Assembly (NCBI GenBank): GCA_022559985.1
Contig: JAFJTR010000054.1
Location: 62,001 to 126,000 of the forward strand
Reading direction: 5' to 3'
DNA length: 64,000 bases
Source: Parastagonospora avenae f. sp. tritici 18332-5
Taxonomy: Eukaryota > Ascomycota > Dothideomycetes > Pleosporales > Phaeosphaeriaceae
Under the pieces are notes generated by a model, which saw only the letters and a list, made by a program, of their open reading frames with translations, ran no database searches and was not told the origin of the DNA. How positions within the stretch are numbered: the first letter of the stretch is position 1; the number at the start of each line of letters is the position of its first letter. The translations under genes and the position numbers were made by a program. This document shows positions 57,901-64,000 of the stretch, one piece after another.

Positions 57901-60900
57901 CCTCCATAGGCTCTGGCTTCAGCGGAGATTTCGGGCGGTAGCTGTCGCAAAGTGTCTTCATCAGTGTCCATGAGTACCGCAGCTCGCAGAGTAGGATCCA
58001 ATGATGCAAGGAAGCTGGCAGTGTCCATATCTTCAGCTTGTGGAGCGACACCACCCGTCTGATTGCGGCGACGGTTCTCTTCACGTTCGCGGCGGCGTCT
58101 CTCTGCTGCTTCCTGCTGCAGAAGCTCCTCCCGGATCTCCGGAGGTAGTGCTGCTAGGAACTGTTCATCAATATCCGTAGGTTGATCGCCAGATGGAGCG
58201 GCAGGCTCGGCGGCAGCTTGCTGTGGCTGCGCTTGCTGTTGTTGCTGCCTCTGGGCGCGTTCTTCTTGTCGACGCTCGGCGACTTGCTGCATTAGAACCT
58301 CCTCTCGAAGTTCTTCTGGCAAAGCATCAAGATACTCCAGGTCTATGCCCAAATCGGTAATATCGTACTCGTGGCCTCGGAGCATAGTCATAATTCGAGG
58401 ACGAGTGTCTGCTGCAGGTGCGGTTGGTTCCGCTGGCTCTTCAGGAGCTGCTGCACTCGCTTCAACACCCTCCATAGCTTGAGCCTGTGTTGTGGATGCA
58501 GTTTCATCCGCTGCCTGAGGTTCCGCATTTTGTTCGTTTGCACGACTTGCTGCCTCGGCAGCTTCGCGCTCTTGTCGCTCACGCTCTTCTTTCTCTTTGG
58601 CTTCGCGTTCTTCGCGCTCCTGCTGCTCTTGGAGCGCTTGTTCTTCTTTAGCCTTGCGAGCCGCCTCCGCCTCTCGCTCTTCTTGGCGCTTTTTGGCTGC
58701 TTCCATGGCGGGTGGCACCATGACCTTGAGAATTGAGTTGACGACACGCGAACCCTTCTCGATAGCATTCGGGCCATAGAGAATCCTGGCTTCCTCTTGC
58801 CAACGCTGGCTGGTACTAGCCTTGACGAAAGTGATCGCCGAGTGAGGATCTTCTCGAGCAGAACGCGTCATTTCACGCATGCGATTGGCTTCGCGGCGCA
58901 ATCCCGAATCGAACGGATGAGGTATACCCATGGGTACGCTGTTGAACGAGAGGTGCAATGCACCTCCAGCCTGGTGCAACACCGGACCATTGCCTTGACT
59001 CATGGCATTCAAAAGGTTGCTGATGAACGAGACAGGACTGTCAGCTGGGAAGACGCGTGGCCCACGATTTTCAATGGCATGGACCCAATCACTCATACCC
59101 TCGTTTCTGAATGGACCTTCCGTACTGCGACCAGAGGAACGACCACCACGCTGAAGGAGAGGGTTGATGCCATCGTCTGTCACGCGAGGGCCGGCACCTG
59201 GACGATGAGAACGATATGCAGGTACCAGGATGCGATCACCTGGTCCGGCTGGAAACATCCATGGGCTCAGCCGATGGCCATGACGATGTGTTGGTGGCGC
59301 TGGTTCATCCCAATCGCCTGTCCATGCACCTAAGTCAGCCATTTCGTCGTCATCATCCTCGGCTTCAACGTCGTAGTGAATATCTTCTTCGTCGAATTCG
59401 TCTCCTTCCTCATCATCTGTGTTACGAGTTAGCGAATTCAAGGCAACACCTGTTCCCACAACGCACCCTCTTCTCCCATCTCCTCGCCGAGGAAACCCGC
59501 CATGTGTCCTCTCTCGTCTATCATTCTCGTTCCGGGTTCAAGAACAATGCCATCGAGTGCGCCAGGGGGAAGATTGCCTTCTCCATTGATGACGCCAAAG
59601 TCGCCTGCATCATCACTCCAGTCGTCCTCTTGATCATCACCGAGACTCGCGTTTTCGTCATCGCCCGTGACCTCTTCGAGTGCTTCTAAAGCTTCCATGG
59701 CTTCGTCGTCGTCCATGTCATCCTCATCATCGTCATCATCCATATCGTCTTCATCATCGTCATCTTCCTCGTCGTCTCCCTCATCATCTTCGGTATTGTC
59801 ATCCGAATCCATGCCCATGCCATCTTCACCGCCACCCATTTCTACTTCGATCTCGATGTCGCCGGGCATGCCCTCGATCGGGCCGATATCACCAAGTTCC
59901 GGATCCATCATGTCCTCATCATCGTCAGAGACAACCTCATCTCTATCTCCTGGCTCGTCCTCGTCGTACTCCATGTCATCAGCGTATGCGTCATCATACA
60001 TGATCTCCTCGCCGTCCTCATCCTCGGAGTCTTCTGATGCGGAGTCGTGTGGCATCTCAAACATGCCCAAAGTCGAGTTACGGAAAAGATCCGGGGTTTC
60101 TTCGCGCCCAGTGTCGACTAAATCGTCATCGGATGCTGTGGAAATCTCGTACTCATCGGCCGAATCTGGCGCTGATGAGGTATCGTAGTGCATGCTCAAG
60201 TCCATAGCGACATAAGTCAACCACTTCATAGGTTTCAGGATGTACTTGACGACGCGCTTGGCGTTCGGGAAGTTGAGATCAATGTCTGAGATGGCGGTGG
60301 TCAATATGGTGATGAAGTTCTTCTCATACATGATCTTCGCCATTTGCTTGAGATTTGGTGTCAACTCAGCATTCTGAGTCAGCATCTCTCCGTTGGAGCG
60401 CTGAGAGATCATGCGAGAGAAGATGTCAGAAATGCCGAGTAGTCGCGAATACTTCATGTCGAGAGGTTCGTCCCAAGCATTGGCGTCCCTAAAAGCCTTC
60501 AGGGCATGTTCCAGTACGAATTTGCGCACAAACAACAAGTCTAGCTCGGTTTCTGCGTACGGAGAATGCTGGGCCTCGACCTTTGGAACAACATATTCTC
60601 CAGTCTTGTGGCAAAGCGAGACGACAACGTCGATCGCACAATTCGAGGTAGCCAATTTCTTCTTGAAAGCAAGATCGCCCTCGTGGTTAAGTGTGCCAAC
60701 CGGTACTAGGGTGTTCAGCAGATAGTTCAAGACACCCGAACGCGGCTTCGAGGGAGTCGTAGTGTAGGGATCGGCCTTCCTTGAGAAGCTGATAAACTCA
60801 ATCTTGGTGCGGTTGTAACTCTGGAGTAGTTCTGCCAAGCACTTGAGAAGGAAGCATCGGTAGATGTAAATGGGATGCGTATCGGCTTTGAACACCGGCT

Positions 60901-63900
60901 TATCTGGCTTACTCGATTCCGGAGTCGTGGTAGCAGCTGATGAGGACGCCTCTGGCGCCGCTTGCTCACTCCCTGAAGTCTCGGGTGTTGCTTCACTAGG
61001 CTTCGGGGGCTCGGGCGTGTCGTCGATTTCTTTGTATGCAAGCAGTTCGCAGAGAAGATAGTGTATAACTCCATCTGAGTTCTCGACCACTGGAACCTTT
61101 AGATCTGCAGTCTTGGTCCGCTCAAGGAGGGGTTTAGGTTCGATAGTTTCCTTCGGACGGTCTTCTTCAACTGGAGGATCGACAGGCCCAGTTGTGGCTC
61201 CAGATGTAGCTTCAGGTTCAGCAGGTGGTGCATCTTCCCTCCTGAGAACAAGCGTCTGTGGTCGTTGATTGGGATCGAAGCGCGCGAGCTGCAGCTTCTC
61301 ATTGGTGACTTCTACAAAGAGTTCTGGAGCGCGGACAGCGTGTGCGTACATTTGCCGAGTATAGCCAGTCGTGTCAGTTTGCCTACGATCGCGCGACTCG
61401 AACATTTGTTGAATCTCCGTGCCCATGATTTGTCTGATCATCGCTTCGTCTTCAATCATGTGGCGAAGAACAATCATGAGAGCACTGCGCAGACCTTCAT
61501 TGGTGATACCGGCAAGCTGCTTGATCATCAAAAAGAGTCGCTGAATGTTGCGCTTCTCTGCCAGGCGCGCAGCAATTTTGCGCGTGCGTGTCAGCATGAC
61601 CAGAACACGCGTCACTGACAAGGCAAGCGACTCGTCTTTGCTGATGCGCGGTAGCATCTCCATGATAGCATCAAACAGCTGGTTCTTCTCGTCAACACCA
61701 ACAATAGGCTCCGGCAATTGGTCGGCTGATATTGGCTCAGTAGAGTCCCCAGTAGGCGGCGTCCAGGTGATTTGTTGTGGCAATTGATCTTCCGCTAGTA
61801 GTTTCTCAATGATCAATAACACTTGACCGATCCAAGGAGAAGACTCGTCAGCAGGTTGATCAGGAAAAATCTTCACGAAACCCAGCAGCGTGACGAAGTT
61901 GTCCTTCAGCTCATCAACAATGACGTCGTAAAAGTCTTGTTCTTGAAGAACCAAAGCCAGTAGATGCGCTGAGGCGGCAATCTTTTTGCCCTGTGAGCGG
62001 AAGTCGTCTTCAGATTGTAGCGAGATCAGCGACTGAACAAGCGTGGTACCTATCTCGGCACGCATAGAGCCTGGCTCGGCGGCCTTTGCAACCGCTGCGG
62101 TTATGAGATCCGCCAACTCAAACGTGACATCGTCATGGGAGTTGAGGATGTCAAGAGAACGGTCAACTAGGCTCTGTCGTAGCTCAGTTCGAGCCTTGTC
62201 AAGATCTTCCAGTGCGACAGCCTCTGCCATGTTTCCAGCACGCATTCTCTTTTGATACGCCAGAGCATCATGTGGCGTGGGGCCTGAAGTGTCTGTTCGA
62301 TTGTCGGGGACGGGCGTTCCAGGAGAAGGTTCACCTGTCTCGCCTTGTGAACTGACGTCCTCCATCTCGATTGATTGAGTGTCTGGAGCGTCCGATCCCT
62401 CATCGTCCTGGGTGTTGTCGCTCGAGGACATGCTGACACTGTCCGTAGGCTCAGGCACAACAACTTCGGCTCGGCTTGGTGAGGACGACGGCGGCCCACG
62501 TGCTTCGAGTTCGTACTGCGGGATCGGATTTCGCGAAGACTGTGGGCGAGCCTGATTCTGACAGTACTCACGCGCCATGTTGAGGTTGTCGCAACAACGG
62601 TACAAAGCCTCCTCGACCAAGCTCTCGGGAAAGTCGGCGTCCTTCAGTTGCTGTATGTAGCCCGCATTGCGCGGTGTCCAAGGCTTGATGATAGGTTTGC
62701 TGCGCTTTGGAATCTTGTCGGCAGTCGCATGGGCACCGTGCTCCCCATCGCAGTCCAGAACAGACTTCAAGATGTTGATGGAAGTCTTCACAATCGACGT
62801 AGTTGCCTTGTCCATCAGATCTGAATTCCATATCTTCTCGACCGGCTTGATTACAGCAAATCGCAGCTCGACCAGGAACTGCGCGGTCAAGAAATAATCT
62901 GCGCGCTCTCGGTCTCTATCTGGCCGACTCTGCATCGTGGAGGTTTGCTGTGATTCTCCGATGATCTTGAAGCTTGTGATTTGCGAATAGAACGCTAAGA
63001 TGATCTTAATGCCGCCGAGAGATAAGTTGAGCAAGCGCTGCGATTCCTCCTTCGCATCTTCACCTTGCTTTTGAGTGACTTCAAGCGCAGATTGGTAGAA
63101 CTTGCCCAATATGTCGCTCAGAACTTCAAAGCCACCCAAGTTTCGGAAGGAAACAAGAAGTAGGGTCAAAGCTTGCGGACGATCCAGGTTCGCATCGATC
63201 ATAAGCTGTGACAAAGAAGTAAGGATGACGACCCAGTAGGCGTAACGATCCTCAGCGGAATCCGACTCTTGCGGTCCACGATACTGCAGCTGATCAATCA
63301 CGGCTTGCGCAAGCTGATCGGAAACAACTGTTGCACATTGTCGTTGGTATGCTTCGAGACTGCGACGGAACAAGAGGAGTTTCCCAAGGGACTGGCAGAA
63401 GGGCGCAATCTCTGTCGGGATCTTGCTCAGCAAGTTCCGGAGAATCTGGGTGTTCTTGAACTGTGCGCTCTCCTGGCTCAGAACAGGGGTTTTCGCAACG
63501 GAAGGTTCGGACGCAGCTGCATCGCTACTGCTTGAATCTTCCGTGGCCGAAGGTCCAGCAGTCTCAAATGGTCGATCACTGGTGCCCATACGGAAGACCA
63601 GATCGGCTTCAGCATTGCCAAAACCTGTACTCTTGACACGCGTTGCTTTCTCCCATTCTGCAGGCATGTTCCTCTGCAGAGAAAGCTCTTCCCAGACACA
63701 GCTCCTGTGAAGCTTCCCGAGGCTATCAACCAAGCACGCGTACATGTCGGCGAGATTGACTTGGCTGGACAGGCTGTGTGCTCCGCGCGCGTTGTACATC
63801 TGACTCTGGAAGGTCAAGGTCATAGCACCGACCAGTGTGAACGCAGACACCAATGATTTGACGTATTCGGTTCCGTTATGCAAATTGCCATCATCTCGTG

Positions 63901-64000
63901 ATATGCCAGCACTGGTGAAGGGTGCGAAGAAAGCCTGAGCTCCCGTGTGATCGAGCATGGGTTCCAGATGTTCCAAAGCTTGTTGAGTACGCTTGATCAA
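54976..64000 (-). CDS. tom1: TOM1/HUWE1-type HECT E3 ubiquitin ligase (5' part outside window)
   Basis: Very large nuclear/cytoplasmic ubiquitin ligase; yeast Tom1 acts in mRNA export and in degradation of excess histones and ribosomal proteins. Segments here: 64000-59450, 59408-55124, 55070-54976, encoding the C-terminal 2976 residues; the gene continues right of 64000. Order (from the right): helical scaffold, UBA-like segment (LKDADFPESLVEEALYRCC), long acidic tracts (about 59660-60010), ubiquitin-binding LP repeats (DEQFLAALPPEIREELLQQ; LEYLDALPEELREEVL), then the HECT domain with catalytic Cys in SHTCFNQ (codon 55131-55133) and the terminal EYFGFA. The last 53-bp intron lies two residues after that Cys. 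The other intron (59409-59449, 41 bp) is unusually short; its ends were chosen because they alone keep frame. Confidence 0.95.

Noticed and set aside
59667..60188. 173-codon Ser-only frame on the plus strand
   Set aside because: Complement of the Asp/Glu codon repeats in the TOM1-like ligase; not a real protein.

Overview
The window is nuclear DNA of a filamentous ascomycete (Pezizomycotina). Nearly every gene is interrupted by short introns, mostly 41-90 bp with GT(A/G)-AG ends. Coding density is about one gene per 2.7 kb. The gene families (fungal ADAM protease, TOM1, Eaf3/MRG15, Cnl2/Nkp2, zinc clusters, a Pth11-like rhodopsin-fold receptor) are fungal. I suspect Dothideomycetes, perhaps Pleosporales, but that is an impression from protein style and not demonstrated. 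There is no operon structure, plasmid, phage, CRISPR array or intact transposon.

Layout. Bases 1-2095 (+) hold the 3' part of a regulator that combines a PHD finger, a KN/TALE homeodomain and two zinc clusters. At 3394-4851 (+) is a Ser/Thr-rich single-pass membrane protein, convergent with an ADAM metalloprotease (5159-7629, -). Acetyl-CoA synthetase (8345-10748, -, six exons) and an ARMH3/DUF1741 armadillo protein (12169-14290, -, six exons) follow. From 14557 to 17876 lies a compact housekeeping block: nicotinamide riboside kinase (+), Eaf3/MRG15 (-) and, divergent from it, a Cnl2/Nkp2 kinetochore protein (+). A secreted GH5-like hydrolase with a Cys-rich tail (18775-20941, +) faces an MFS transporter (21021-22733, -). 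Argininosuccinate lyase (23153-24618, -) and a fatty-acid desaturase (25056-26412, -) come next.

The middle holds a 14-TM MFS transporter (27759-29812, +), a P450 (31072-32969, +), a DUF829/TMEM53 hydrolase (33113-33964, +) and a PAQR/hemolysin-III receptor (34247-35355, +). A 2.4-kb stretch without a visible gene leads to two very small RanBP2-type zinc-finger proteins (37731-38017 and 38495-38746, +). Then come a signal peptide peptidase (38986-40795, -), an unrecognised 408-aa disordered protein (41670-42896, -), a Pth11-like receptor (44777-46105, +) whose reading frame needs a GC-AG intron, and an RCC1-repeat protein (46228-47385, -). The right part has a further MFS transporter (49360-51168, -), an amidase-signature enzyme (52549-54401, +) and the C-terminal 2976 residues of a TOM1/HUWE1-type HECT ubiquitin ligase (54976 to beyond 64000, -).

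Most genes are independent housekeeping or membrane/transport functions. The only cluster-like run is MFS-P450-DUF829-PAQR on one strand, and it has no backbone biosynthetic enzyme. All exon structures were worked out by hand from splice consensus and reading-frame continuity, and none has been checked against transcripts. The most distinctive observations are the four-module transcription factor with a duplicated homeodomain segment, the pair of tiny zinc-finger genes (one with a tandem NAGNAG acceptor), and the probable GC-AG intron.
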